The notes: generated by a model not told the origin, from the sequence alone. 64,000 bases of DNA from a virus (IMGVR_UViG_3300007511_000001:62001-126000), one strand, 5' to 3'. Counted from the first letter of the stretch, positions 44,279-51,628 are shown. A program made the numbers and translations.

Positions 44279-44515
44279 TTACAAGCGCTTGTCAGAAATT
44301 CGTTTGGTGGGTTTACCTAACATTTCTGCGACACCTTCTGCTACAGAGTTGATCGAGAAGCTTATAAACTCCTGCCATTCTGTTTCCATGTTTACGACAC
44401 AAGAATTACCGCCATCCGTGAGATAAATAATGTCACCAGAATAATCTACTCCCATTGCGTCAAGAAAAGCTTTGGCTCTTTCTAATTCTTTGTCAGTCAT
44501 TTTTCTTCGTAACAT
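44279..44515 (-). CDS. Small hypothetical protein
   Basis: 78 residues; helical N terminus (DKELERAKAFLDAMGVD), a short beta region and a helical end. Stops 3 nt before tRNA-Asp. Function unknown. Confidence 0.6.
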   Translation of the reverse strand: MLRRKMTDKELERAKAFLDAMGVDYSGDIIYLTDGGNSCVVNMETEWQEFISFSINSVAEGVAEMLGKPTKRISDKRL

Positions 44516-44528
44516 AATTTCCTTCCAA

Positions 44529-44602
44529 TGGAACAGGGAAGACTTGAACTTCCGACCGCCCGCGTATCAGACGGGTACTCTAACCAACTGAGTTACTGTT
44601 CC
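44529..44602 (-). tRNA. tRNA-Ile (GAT)
   Basis: Acceptor GGAACAG/CTGTTCC, anticodon arm CCCGT-CTGATAC-GCGGG, A73. The NADAR gene's TAA stop is at positions 8-10 of this tRNA. Confidence 0.92.
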
Positions 44603-45075
44603 TGGTTTCTTAACTTATCTCTTACTTTCATTAACGTTTTACCAAGAAGATTTTCACCTTCCCATTGTGTTTCGTTATGTATACGATTACTGTGCAACGG
44701 GATACCAATGCCCCAAACTGGGTCTTCTCTTGCCTCTACTAAGACTCTATCTCCTGTCTCCAATAAAAGCTTTTTAAGTTCTGGATTCTGTGAGAACTTA
44801 GCATAACAGGCCTGGAACATAACTTCTTCTCGTAGTTCGGCCCAGGTTTTTTCAACGTAGTCGGAAACGCTACGCCCCAGAGCTTTTTGTTTATGTGGAT
44901 CTTGTTCTTCTAAAATATACTTCGCCTTTTGTGGTGCATTAAAAGCTAACGCTTTGTGCCACATATAGGCTTGTTCACTTCTATTAAACTTTTCACCCTC
45001 GAGTGTAAAGTTTGCTGGATAGAAATTACTTAGTGGCCCGCCTGAAAAATATATATGCGTATCAGTCGTCTTCAT
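44593..45075 (-). CDS. NADAR-family (YbiA-like) ADP-ribose/N-glycosidase protein
   Basis: 160 residues: FSGGPLSNFYPANF, RSEQAYMWHKA, KALGRSVSDY and WGIGIPLHS are the NADAR hallmarks. NADAR enzymes have been linked to removal of ADP-ribose from nucleic-acid guanine, countering DarT-type modification, and to riboflavin-type N-glycosidases. In a phage an anti-defence role is attractive (inference). The stop codon lies within tRNA-Ile. Confidence 0.87.
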   Translation of the reverse strand: MKTTDTHIYFSGGPLSNFYPANFTLEGEKFNRSEQAYMWHKALAFNAPQKAKYILEEQDPHKQKALGRSVSDYVEKTWAELREEVMFQACYAKFSQNPELKKLLLETGDRVLVEAREDPVWGIGIPLHSNRIHNETQWEGENLLGKTLMKVRDKLRNQEQ

Positions 45076-45520
45076 ATTTCAAGAACTCCATGGCTTTTTT
45101 ATATTTTTTCATTAACCTAACACTTTCATCTATAGAAAGCTTTTCGTGTCGTTCCGGAGACATGTTGTCCGGCAGATCAGCTGCAAGCTTTATAGTTCTT
45201 GCTATAAGATTCGCTTTTACTCTCTCTAGATACTGCGGGTAATCTTCTTTACCCATAGTATACTCCCTACGTGTAATAGCATCCACCGCCTCTATAACTG
45301 TCTCAGAAAACCCTTCTTTTTTTAGATCATCCAAAGTCCAATCGGTGTCTTCCACAACGTCGTGAAGAAGCGCTACTATTAAAAAAGCTTCTGGGTATCT
45401 TTGCATCCTAACAAATACCCTCAGAGAATGTGCTACCATTGGTTTATCTGATTTATCTGTTTCCACTTCAAAGGCTTCGCACACTATGTTTACTGCTTTC
45501 AATATCATTGGGCTAATCAT
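45062..45520 (-). CDS. HD-domain protein, small alarmone-hydrolase-like
   Basis: 152 residues with MVAHSLRV, ALLHDVVEDTDWTLDDL (HD and ED metal/catalytic motif) and TIKLAADLPDNMS, the pattern of MESH1/SpoT-type (p)ppGpp hydrolases. No synthetase domain. It could lower alarmone during infection (inference). Confidence 0.8.
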   Translation of the reverse strand: MISPMILKAVNIVCEAFEVETDKSDKPMVAHSLRVFVRMQRYPEAFLIVALLHDVVEDTDWTLDDLKKEGFSETVIEAVDAITRREYTMGKEDYPQYLERVKANLIARTIKLAADLPDNMSPERHEKLSIDESVRLMKKYKKAMEFLKYEDD

Positions 45521-46211
45521 CTTTAAATATCTCCTCTATGGCGTTTTTACCTTCGCTTGTTAATTCTCTTGATCCTATTGCGGTTATCAGGGAATAAGGG
45601 CATTTTTCATTTAATTTAAATTTATTTATATCTACTACTCTCCAATTAGGTCTATAACTTGGACCGTCAAACCAGCGTTTCCATTGGCCAGCGTTTTGGT
45701 CGAATAAAAGTATTGGATAAATTAAATCGTCTTCCAATCTACCAATTTTTGGGCTGAATACGTTTATCCAGTGTCTTTTGCTTATGGATGAGTACAGATT
45801 GCTAGTTTTGTTCTTAGCTAATTTCATCTTGTCTTTAGCAAATTCTATTGCCCAAGCGGTACCTCCGGCAACGTTGCCTTTTTTATCTATATACCCCACT
45901 GCGTAAACTGCCTGCGATACACCGAAAAAGTTCTTTAGTTGTTCGGGCGCAATCTGGTAAAAATTACGCCTTAACAGGTTAGTAGAAAATTTACTTTTGC
46001 AAGGAAAAGACCTGTTTAGTATGTGAGATACGCGTTTTAATTCGTTATCAGCTAAGAATAGCTCTCCCTTAAGTACTAATCTTGGGGCTGCTGGTTTTAA
46101 CACTTTATGGCCAGGAAAGGTTAAACCGTATGTGAAACAATTGTGTCTTTTTCCTGCTTTTGCCCAACATGTATCAGCCCCGATAGCGCCCCCGGACATC
46201 AGTTTTATCAT
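45513..46211 (-). CDS. SLOG-like nucleotide-binding protein
   Basis: 232 residues beginning LMSGGAIGADTCWAKAG, the SLOG/DUF2493-type loop (SGGAxGAD). The middle contains GYIDKKGNVAGGTAWAIEFA and the C terminus TAIGSRELT. SLOG domains bind nucleotide-derived ligands, often in NAD-linked signalling or DprA. Function not determined. Confidence 0.65.
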   Translation of the reverse strand: MIKLMSGGAIGADTCWAKAGKRHNCFTYGLTFPGHKVLKPAAPRLVLKGELFLADNELKRVSHILNRSFPCKSKFSTNLLRRNFYQIAPEQLKNFFGVSQAVYAVGYIDKKGNVAGGTAWAIEFAKDKMKLAKNKTSNLYSSISKRHWINVFSPKIGRLEDDLIYPILLFDQNAGQWKRWFDGPSYRPNWRVVDINKFKLNEKCPYSLITAIGSRELTSEGKNAIEEIFKDD

Positions 46212-46353
46212 ATAATACTACCTTTTTTGCTTTATAGTAAAAATCTATACGCCATGTATAAACTACTTTACTTATACCACAATATTTTTATTTTTTTTTA
46301 TTTTTATATTTCTACTTGCACCTTTCCGGTGTCGGATGTTCGGTAGACGAGGT

Positions 46354-46426
46354 GGTGGCATCGGCCACCCAGAGTACCGTGGTGGCGCTATGGGCCACCC
46401 CTTCAGTAAAACATACTGGATGAAGG
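46354..46426. other. Three consecutive hairpins in an intergenic stretch
   Basis: Within the 46212-46478 gene-free stretch: GGTGGC-ATCG-GCCACC (46354-46369), GGTGGC-7nt-GCCACC (46381-46399) and a hairpin with CAGTA/TACTG inside CCTTC/GAAGG (46400-46426). The first two share stem sequence. The rest of the stretch is AT-rich with a T9 run and no reading frame. May be part of a structured leader or trailer RNA. Confidence 0.5.
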
Positions 46427-46439
46427 TAATAAGTCAGTC

Positions 46440-46472
46440 AGGGCGTTGCGCCCTAATTATTGAATTCTAGAA
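46440..46472. repeat. CTAGAA hairpin element, copy 1
   Basis: AGGGCG-TTG-CGCCCT hairpin, then ATTATTGAATT and CTAGAA. A close relative lies at 49224-49263 and a looser one at 58268-58294, all in tRNA-array spacers. Confidence 0.5.
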
Positions 46473-46478
46473 ATATAT

Positions 46479-46605
46479 TGCGGGCGACTGGATTTGAACC
46501 AGCGTTCCTTGGTCACAGGAGTAGAGATCGTCTACCCGTTTATCCGTGCCTGATCAGAACACGACCCGTACGCAGAAAGGAGTACTCCTACTATACCACG
46601 CCCGC
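46479..46605 (-). tRNA. tRNA-like gene with enlarged anticodon region (127 nt)
   Basis: Perfect acceptor GCGGGCG/CGCCCGC with A73, D arm GTAT-AGTAGGA-GTAC and T arm GCTGG-TTCAAAT-CCAGT, but about 52 nt more than a normal tRNA between them. Two readings are possible: TCCTT/AAGGA closing a giant loop, or a separate arm TCCT-GTGACCA-AGGA (anticodon GAC, Val) preceded by an insertion. The variable region is only about 2 nt. Amino acid uncertain. Confidence 0.55.
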
Positions 46606-46611
46606 ATGAAA

Positions 46612-46691
46612 GCCGGTGAAGGGATTCGAACCCCTGCGGGTTGCCCGGCTGCTTACAAGGCAGCTCCAATCGACCGCTATGGGACACCGGC
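46612..46691 (-). tRNA. tRNA with anticodon TGT (Thr) and a class II variable arm
   Basis: Acceptor GCCGGTG/CACCGGC, anticodon arm GCTGC-CTTGTAA-GCAGC (UGU, Thr codon ACA). A 12-nt variable arm forms CGGG-CAA-CCCG, normally seen only in Ser, Leu and Tyr tRNAs, and the D arm is also class II-like. Base 73 reads T. Amino-acid identity is therefore ambiguous. Confidence 0.75.
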
Positions 46692-46696
46692 GTAAA

Positions 46697-46770
46697 TACA
46701 CCCAGGAAGATTCGAACTCCCAACCTTCTGATCCGTAATCAGTGGCTCTATCCAATTGAGCTATGGGTGC
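46697..46770 (-). tRNA. tRNA-Arg (ACG)
   Basis: Acceptor GCACCCA/TGGGTGT, anticodon loop TTACGGA, A73. The HNH gene's TAG stop is at positions 8-10. Confidence 0.88.
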
Positions 46771-47216
46771 TTGGAATTAAACTCATGCATAATAGCTGAT
46801 TCCAAAAGTTTTTCTCTTGGTACAGGTTCTCCCTTCTTTCTGAATTTATAAGATATAATTGTACCACATCTTCTAGAACAGCAAGCAAGGCTATTTTTTA
46901 ATCTTCTTTTGGCCTTGATAAAAACCGTACCGCAATTTGGGCATTTTAACTTTACCATGGAAACACCTCTACCCGCGCTATGGTATTTGGTATGCGCTTT
47001 CCTTGTCATCAGTTCTAAATTGTTTAAAACGTTATTGTGCCCATTATTATCTATATGATGAACTATTTCATCTTCTGTGAGCTGCCTGCCCAACTCATTT
47101 TCTATAAGAACACGATGCAAATACACATAACCCTTCTTAGTGGCTTTCGGGTGTGTTGGGATAGTAGAACAATAATTGTACTGGTTTTGTTTTATTATAT
47201 TTTTGATTTTCCACAT
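46761..47216 (-). CDS. HNH homing endonuclease
   Basis: 151 residues from the ATG at 47216, behind AAAAGG. The HNH core is LGRQLTEDEIVHHIDNNGHNNVLNNLELMTRKAH, followed by a zinc-ribbon CPNCGTVF...CCSRRC. Typical free-standing phage homing nuclease placed beside a tRNA gene; its C terminus and stop fall inside tRNA-Arg. Confidence 0.87.
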   Translation of the reverse strand: MWKIKNIIKQNQYNYCSTIPTHPKATKKGYVYLHRVLIENELGRQLTEDEIVHHIDNNGHNNVLNNLELMTRKAHTKYHSAGRGVSMVKLKCPNCGTVFIKAKRRLKNSLACCSRRCGTIISYKFRKKGEPVPREKLLESAIMHEFNSKHP

Positions 47217-47235
47217 TATTAACCTTTTCATTGAA

Positions 47236-47329
47236 ACGAATGAAAGCCTCTCCGCTGCCAGATCACCCTAAAGCATGCTGGGCCTAGCTCACTTCATCGA
47301 GGCCCAGTCGTACGCCTGTTTTCATTCGT
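47236..47329 (-). ncRNA. Candidate structured RNA closed by a 10-bp stem
   Basis: ACGAATGAAA (47236-47245) pairs perfectly with TTTCATTCGT (47320-47329). Inside, CTGGGCCT (47278-47285) pairs with AGGCCCAG (47300-47307). There is no reading frame or tRNA T loop. The overall size (94 nt) matches the element at 51052-51143. Orientation assumed from the surrounding genes. Confidence 0.5.
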
Positions 47330-47335
47330 GATTTA

Positions 47336-48166
47336 TTAGTCTAGGAATATTACGTTCCGTGCTGCGGCCGCCCTGCCTTCGGTGTTAACTATGACAAGAT
47401 GCCAAATATTTCCAAGGTCTACAGTCGCGTGTTCGTCGTGGGTTATACGTCCTTTTACGTATACTTTGGGATCCCGTACTCGTCTTTCAAAAACTATACG
47501 ACGAGCATCTTTGTTTTCTCTAATGAGCTTCTGGTATTGCTCTTCAGATAGATTAGAGAAGGAAGGTCCGCCATATTTATGGCTGCGCCCAGTATAAGTA
47601 ACGGTTCCACCAAAACGCATGAGGTAATCAGCGGTATGAGGATTGCCGCCCTGCGCCAGTGGTTCTTTTTCGTGGATAATAGTAGAGCCACTATCAGGAT
47701 CGAAGTACGGCTTCGGTACGAAACAGAATTCTCCTTGTCGGATAATTTTCCGACCATCTTTCATTTTACGCCTACGCTTGTGCAGATCTTTTCCTTTAAC
47801 CCCTGCTTGTGCTTCAATTTCTACAAGCTCTTTCGGTTTAAGGGCCTGTTTGGCTTCACGCACGTTGGAGGCTCCAGCGGTTTCTGGTATTGCGGCAGTA
47901 AACCAATTACGTTCATCGTGCCCACACAGAAAACGTGCTTTAGGGTTATCCGGGTCACGGATCATCAATAACAGATGACGATCAACCGGCTGCGCATCAA
48001 GAACATGCATCTCGATATCTTTGTTGTTGAGGATGATATCGAAAAATTCTCCTTGCCCATCTCGGCGGATATCTACTGTTACATTACGACGCCAAAGATC
48101 GTTAACTCGAACCTTTGCCCGTGCGCCGATTTTTTCGAATTTTTCCTTAACTAGGTCAGTATGCAT
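47336..48166 (-). CDS. Conserved-looking hypothetical protein
   Basis: 276 residues, basic, with higher GC than neighbours. Contains KGKDLHKRRRKMKDGRK, FCFVPKPYFDPD and IIHEKEPLAQGGNPHTAD, which look like an ordered fold without known catalytic motif; I recall no named family. 1-nt overlap with the HD gene suggests co-translation. Confidence 0.65.
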   Translation of the reverse strand: MHTDLVKEKFEKIGARAKVRVNDLWRRNVTVDIRRDGQGEFFDIILNNKDIEMHVLDAQPVDRHLLLMIRDPDNPKARFLCGHDERNWFTAAIPETAGASNVREAKQALKPKELVEIEAQAGVKGKDLHKRRRKMKDGRKIIRQGEFCFVPKPYFDPDSGSTIIHEKEPLAQGGNPHTADYLMRFGGTVTYTGRSHKYGGPSFSNLSEEQYQKLIRENKDARRIVFERRVRDPKVYVKGRITHDEHATVDLGNIWHLVIVNTEGRAAAARNVIFLD

Positions 48167-48870
48167 TACTTATCCTTATTTGCTTCTTCTTTTTCCGGGT
48201 TGTAATCGACTCTATTATGATACTGAGAGTCGAGTTCTTTTTTAAGAACAGCCTTTATAACCCTTAGCTCTTTTACTTTGAGTTCATCTAGCTGTTCATC
48301 ATCCGCGAGTTGATTGATCTTGGATTCAATTAAATCAACCCTTTCCTTAGGTTTATTGAGTTTTCCCGCTAGGAATAAACTTCTAGCGGCAGCATCTATG
48401 CCGTCACAGATCATTAAGATACAAGCTTCTGTTGTTTCTGGTTTTGTAGTCTTGTAACGGAATGCTTCAGGATTTTTCTTGTCTGATTTTTCAAAAAATG
48501 GCATAATAATAGTAGTACCATGATGCTGCATTGCGACTTTAATGACTTCTGAAGGAAAATCATTTTGCAACAAGATTTCTGCGGTGTCGCTTGCATGGCG
48601 GCTAACTAATTGGTATGACATTGCTGGTTTTAAATCATCATGTATATTGTGTTCATCCTGATTTTCGGTAAAATGCAAAGGATGTTTCATCTTACCTACA
48701 TCGTGGAATAGTGCAGCAAGCTTTAACAACTCTTTATCTGTGCCGGGCAATTCAGCTGCGATTGCCTCAGCAAGACCAGCGGTTTGTTCGCTGTGCTTTA
48801 CTGTTCCAGGAGCGGCCGCTTTAAAAGCTTCCAATAGTGGGTGCTCTAGGAATTCTTTATAGTCCTTCAT
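48166..48870 (-). CDS. PgpH-type HD phosphodiesterase
   Basis: 234 residues nearly all matching the HD domain of PgpH: HPLLEAFKAAAPGTVKHSEQT, LAALFHDVGKMKHPLHFTENQ, HDDLKPAMSYQLVSRHASD and AMQHHGTTIIMPFF, then a FRYKTTKPETTEACILMICD segment. Bacterial PgpH is a membrane c-di-AMP phosphodiesterase; here only the soluble catalytic domain is present. A role against cyclic-nucleotide defence or in resetting host signalling is inferred. Confidence 0.85.
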   Translation of the reverse strand: MKDYKEFLEHPLLEAFKAAAPGTVKHSEQTAGLAEAIAAELPGTDKELLKLAALFHDVGKMKHPLHFTENQDEHNIHDDLKPAMSYQLVSRHASDTAEILLQNDFPSEVIKVAMQHHGTTIIMPFFEKSDKKNPEAFRYKTTKPETTEACILMICDGIDAAARSLFLAGKLNKPKERVDLIESKINQLADDEQLDELKVKELRVIKAVLKKELDSQYHNRVDYNPEKEEANKDK

Positions 48871-49355
48871 ATATCCTCTATGTTTATAACTTATTCAATT
48901 CTACTTTGGTCATCCTCTTGGGATGGCGTGAGAGCGAGTGGATTTTATTAATTATATTAATTAATATTTAATTGGGTAAAGAGGTAGCTCGTGAGTAACT
49001 ATCTGTGAGAAATGTCTAATTGTATGGTATTTGAAATTTTTATATATCAATTATTTTATAAAAATCATTTTTTATAGAATAAATGTGTTTAAAAATTGGT
49101 AAATACTATATCCAATTGGACTTTTCTAAAGATTTAGTTTCGTGCTACGGGTTTTAGGTAATTAAATATTTAATAATATAATTAATAAAAATAGCGGAAC
49201 GCAATGCGCTTGTTCCACCTTACAGATTCAGGCGATGCGCCTGACTATTATTTGAATCTAGAATTGAAAGTAATTAGTGTCTGGCTTTTAAGGAAAGCTG
49301 GTTTTAGCTAGCCTTATTCAACCTTCCAATTTACCTTTAACTTATTACTTATCAG
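48871..49355. other. Long non-coding spacer with hairpins
   Basis: 485 nt without a convincing gene. AT-rich core with repeated TTAATTA/TATTTAAT strings, a CATCC-TCTTG-GGATG hairpin near 48912, a GGAAC/GTTCC hairpin at 49196-49216 and the repeat element at 49224-49263. I see no consensus promoter. It may hold a replication or packaging signal, but nothing proves this. Confidence 0.5.
49224..49263. repeat. CTAGAA hairpin element, copy 2
   Basis: Outer stem AGATTCA/TGAATCT, inner hairpin AGGCG-ATG-CGCCT (49230-49242), then ATTATTTGAATCTAGAA. Same order of parts as the copy at 46440-46472. Confidence 0.5.
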
Positions 49356-49429
49356 TACCCAAGACAGGATTCGAACCTGCGAATACTGGGCTGAAAACCC
49401 AGCGTCTTCGGCCACTTGACTACTTGGGC
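49356..49429 (-). tRNA. tRNA-Glu (TTC)
   Basis: Acceptor GCCCAAG/CTTGGGT (terminal G-U), anticodon arm CTGGG-TTTTCAG-CCCAG, normal T arm. Confidence 0.9.
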
Positions 49430-49432
49430 TGG

Positions 49433-49524
49433 TGCCGGGGGGAGGATTTGAACCTCCAAATGCGTGCGAATGCGCCTGAAAGCCCCGCTCCTAACGGTGC
49501 GTCTGCCAGTTGCGCCACCCCAGC
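49433..49524 (-). tRNA. Class II-like tRNA, anticodon unclear
   Basis: 92 nt. Acceptor GCTGGGG/CCCCGGC, A73, Leu-type D arm (TGGCGCAACTGGCAGACGC) and T arm GGAGG-TTCAAAT-CCTCC are sound. The anticodon arm does not fold cleanly: CCG-TTAGGAG-CGG is the best 3-bp candidate. Likely a Leu-type tRNA or a damaged or insert-bearing one. Confidence 0.6.
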
Positions 49525-49536
49525 TAAAATTTAAAC

Positions 49537-50253
49537 CTAGAACACTCTTCTTATACCATTATATTGGGTATATATTTTTTGACCTTGGGCTGATTCCCAT
49601 TCGAGGTCTTTATGAAAATGGCCGCTGTACCAGAATTTAAATTCTGTACGAAGTTCTATTTCGTCAAGAATCTTGCATACCGGGTCATTTAATTTGCCGC
49701 CTATTCCTGGAACCTGCATTGCATACCAAGTTGGTAAAGTATGGGTAAATATAAAATCAACTTTATAGTTTACCTTTTCTAAATTAGCGAACCCATTATC
49801 AATTTCTTTGTAAGACGGGGTTTCTTCTCTCCACCATGAAATGCCTGGTGTTCTATCAAGCTTATCTATGGAAGTAGCGCCGCCCATTACAAATACTTTT
49901 TTATCCCCAAAGGTATAAACTTCACCCCTGCGAAGATGGAATACAGAATCATTTACTTTACCAACCGGGCCACCGAACATTATAACGGTTTTTAATTTAG
50001 CAAGCCGTTGAAAATTCTCATGGTTACCGTCTATGAACACGGTTGTCCATGGCTTTTCATGCAGCCAATTAAGCCAGTATGCTTCGTGTTTGCTTTGTGT
50101 TTGTTGGAAAATAAAACCAAAATCCCCCAACACGCAAACTATGTCGTTTTTGTTGAGGTCTTTACCTTCGGGAAAATATGTGGAATTTAAATAGGACATC
50201 TCACCGCAGTAGTTGCTGTGTAAATCACCTATTGTATACATACACATACACAT
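49537..50253 (-). CDS. Metallophosphoesterase
   Basis: 238 residues with YTIGDLHSN, VLGDFGFIF, FIDGNHENF, FIFTHTLPTW and WYSGHFHKD: all five calcineurin-like metal motifs. AAAGGAGG precedes the start. This is a different subfamily from the one at 43003. Substrate unknown. Confidence 0.88.
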   Translation of the reverse strand: MCMCMYTIGDLHSNYCGEMSYLNSTYFPEGKDLNKNDIVCVLGDFGFIFQQTQSKHEAYWLNWLHEKPWTTVFIDGNHENFQRLAKLKTVIMFGGPVGKVNDSVFHLRRGEVYTFGDKKVFVMGGATSIDKLDRTPGISWWREETPSYKEIDNGFANLEKVNYKVDFIFTHTLPTWYAMQVPGIGGKLNDPVCKILDEIELRTEFKFWYSGHFHKDLEWESAQGQKIYTQYNGIRRVF

Positions 50254-50276
50254 AATAAAAACCTCCTTTCTTTAGT

Positions 50277-50366
50277 ACTCCTGGGTGGATTCGAACTAGC
50301 ATTTATCCTTAAGAGAGTTGAACTCCTCTTCGCCTATTGGGCGTGTCATCCGGACTCTGCAGCGAG
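50277..50366 (-). other. tRNA remnant or chimera
   Basis: A T-loop TTCGAATC is present, but the two T-stem strands (GCTAG and CCACC) do not pair, and no 5' acceptor complement to the 3' end exists. Small hairpins CGCC/GGCG and GAGT/ACTC lie upstream. Probably a decayed or recombined tRNA. Confidence 0.4.
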
Positions 50367-50452
50367 CGGAGAAGGAAGGACTCGAACCCTCATCCCCGAA
50401 GAGAACGGCTTTCAAGGCCGGTGCGGTCATCCAGTTACGCTATTACTTCTCC
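50367..50452 (-). tRNA. tRNA-Ser (TGA)
   Basis: Acceptor GGAGAAG/CTTCTCC, anticodon CGGC-CTTGAAA-GCCG, long variable arm, G73 as in serine tRNAs, T arm GAGGG-TTCGAGT-CCTTC. Confidence 0.9.
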
Positions 50453-50455
50453 TTG

Positions 50456-50710
50456 TTATGGTCTTTCAATAGGACCGCCTGGTCCGCCTGGTCCTGGCTG
50501 TATCTTATATTCACTTTTTAACCTACTTACTTTAGGCATATCGTCAATCTCTTCTGTCCACCATGTGCCACGAATTCTGCCATCTTCGACTTCATCATCT
50601 TTGAGCTTCTTGATTATTTCTTCAAGCTGCTCATCGGTAGTATTTTCGTCTATAGTGCAAATGACCTCTGGCTCATTTAACATCTCGCCTCGGAACATTA
50701 GTAGTTTCAT
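50456..50710 (-). CDS. Small acidic protein with Pro-Gly tail
   Basis: 84 residues; acidic helical middle (TDEQLEEIIKKLKDDEVED) and a C-terminal PGPGGPGGP stretch that recalls collagen-like or flexible surface tails. Function unknown. Confidence 0.6.
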   Translation of the reverse strand: MKLLMFRGEMLNEPEVICTIDENTTDEQLEEIIKKLKDDEVEDGRIRGTWWTEEIDDMPKVSRLKSEYKIQPGPGGPGGPIERP

Positions 50711-50943
50711 ATTATTATCCCCATATCACGTGCTTTTTGATTCATTTTCCAAGTGAGTTCAAACTCAGGAATCATTTCATCTGCTGCTTTATTTATGCTA
50801 CGTCCGGCAAGTAGTTTTACAAGAAATTTAGGAAGGTGTGTCCCCTTTTCTACACGTTCTATAAATTTTTGCCTTTGGAAACTTACGTATTCTTCAAGTG
50901 TGCTGTCAAGATGCTGTCTTAAAGTGTATGCTGTTTCATCCAT
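50707..50943 (-). CDS. Small hypothetical protein
   Basis: 78 residues from the ATG at 50943, which has GGAG upstream; the in-frame GTG at 50955 is less likely. Mostly helical (LRQHLDSTLEEYVSFQRQKF). 4-nt overlap with the acidic protein gene. Confidence 0.6.
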   Translation of the reverse strand: MDETAYTLRQHLDSTLEEYVSFQRQKFIERVEKGTHLPKFLVKLLAGRSINKAADEMIPEFELTWKMNQKARDMGIII

Positions 50944-50973
50944 AATAATCTCCACTTATTTTGTTTTACCAAA

Positions 50974-51046
50974 CAGACGCGGAAGGACTTGAACCCTCAT
51001 TGCCGGGACCAAAACCCGGTGTCCGGACCAATTGGACGACGCGCCT
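50974..51046 (-). tRNA. tRNA-Gln (TTG)
   Basis: Acceptor AGGCGCG/CGCGTCT, D arm GTCC/GGAC, anticodon arm CCGGG-TTTTGGT-CCCGG, G73 as in tRNA-Gln. Confidence 0.92.
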
Positions 51047-51051
51047 AAAAA

Positions 51052-51143
51052 TATATGCAAAGTCGATCTTGCACGACCACTCGCCCATCAGCTATGAACC
51101 GACTGCTGGTTCGGGGGCATGCTCCCCGACAACTTTGCATATA
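51052..51143 (-). ncRNA. Cloverleaf-like RNA closed by a 12-bp stem
   Basis: TATATGCAAAGT (51052-51063) is perfectly complementary to ACTTTGCATATA (51132-51143). Read on the minus strand, three arms fit inside: TCGGGG-7nt-CCCCGA, CAGC-12nt-GCTG and GTCG-8nt-CGAC. It lacks a TTCRA T loop, so it is not a standard tRNA. Function unknown. Confidence 0.5.
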
Positions 51144-51150
51144 ATAAAAT

Positions 51151-51348
51151 ACTCCCGCCAGGGCTCGAACCTGGAACCTACGGCTTCACGTTTGTGTTGG
51201 TTTCCCAACTCCGTGGACTTTCTCTTTATCTTAGCGTTTGCCTTAGATAGTGGCTGTCAAGTCTCTGCACCTTCTTGACTCGAACCTCCAGAGCTTTTAC
51301 ACCGTAGTCTGGTTAGCAACCAGGTTCCTTACCATTAGGATAGCCCAC
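51151..51348 (-). other. Unpaired tRNA halves
   Basis: The 5' part (near 51348 down to ~51260) has T8A9, D arm TCCT-AATGGTA-AGGA and a serine-type anticodon arm CTGG-TTGCTAA-CCAG (GCU), then a T loop whose 3' stem strand does not match. The 3' part (51151-51175) has a perfect T arm CCAGG-TTCGAGC-CCTGG and acceptor strand CGGGAGT with no 5' partner. A GTTGG-GAAA-CCAAC hairpin lies between. Remnants or pieces of unusual tRNAs. Confidence 0.45.
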
Positions 51349-51352
51349 AAAG

Positions 51353-51426
51353 TAGGAAGGATGAGAATTGAACTCATTGTCTCAGCCTTATAAGGACCGT
51401 GCATTTACCGCTTGTGCTACCTTCCC
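51353..51426 (-). tRNA. tRNA-Ile (TAT)
   Basis: Acceptor GGGAAGG/CCTTCCT, anticodon arm CGGTC-CTTATAA-GGCTG, T arm ATGAG-TTCAATT-CTCAT, A73. Reads the AUA codon, common in this AT-rich genome. Confidence 0.9.
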
Positions 51427-51430
51427 GTGT

Positions 51431-51628
51431 TTATCTATCGTCTTGACTTACGCCGTACCCATAAGGTCCAAAGTCCAAAGAAGACTTTTTTGCCGGCTTA
51501 TACTCTGCAGTTTTTTCCTCAAAAAGATCGGTTATAGTCCTAACTATATCTCTGAAATCTTTATCGGATATTTTCTTATTGTCCACATTTGCTTTTATAG
51601 TAAGCATGTGTATTTCTGCTGAATTCAT
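51431..51628 (-). CDS. Small hypothetical protein
   Basis: 65 residues; helical middle (DKDFRDIVRTITDLFEEKTAE) and a Gly/Tyr-rich end. Ends 4 nt before tRNA-Ile. Function unknown. Confidence 0.55.
   Translation of the reverse strand: MNSAEIHMLTIKANVDNKKISDKDFRDIVRTITDLFEEKTAEYKPAKKSSLDFGPYGYGVSQDDR

Noticed and set aside
47579-47978. Long plus-strand frames opposite the 276-residue gene
   Set aside because: Shadow frames; the minus-strand gene has the proper start, overlap and composition.
51052-51143. Hammerhead ribozyme (CTGATG seen on the minus strand)
   Set aside because: The required GAAA and catalytic core spacing are missing.
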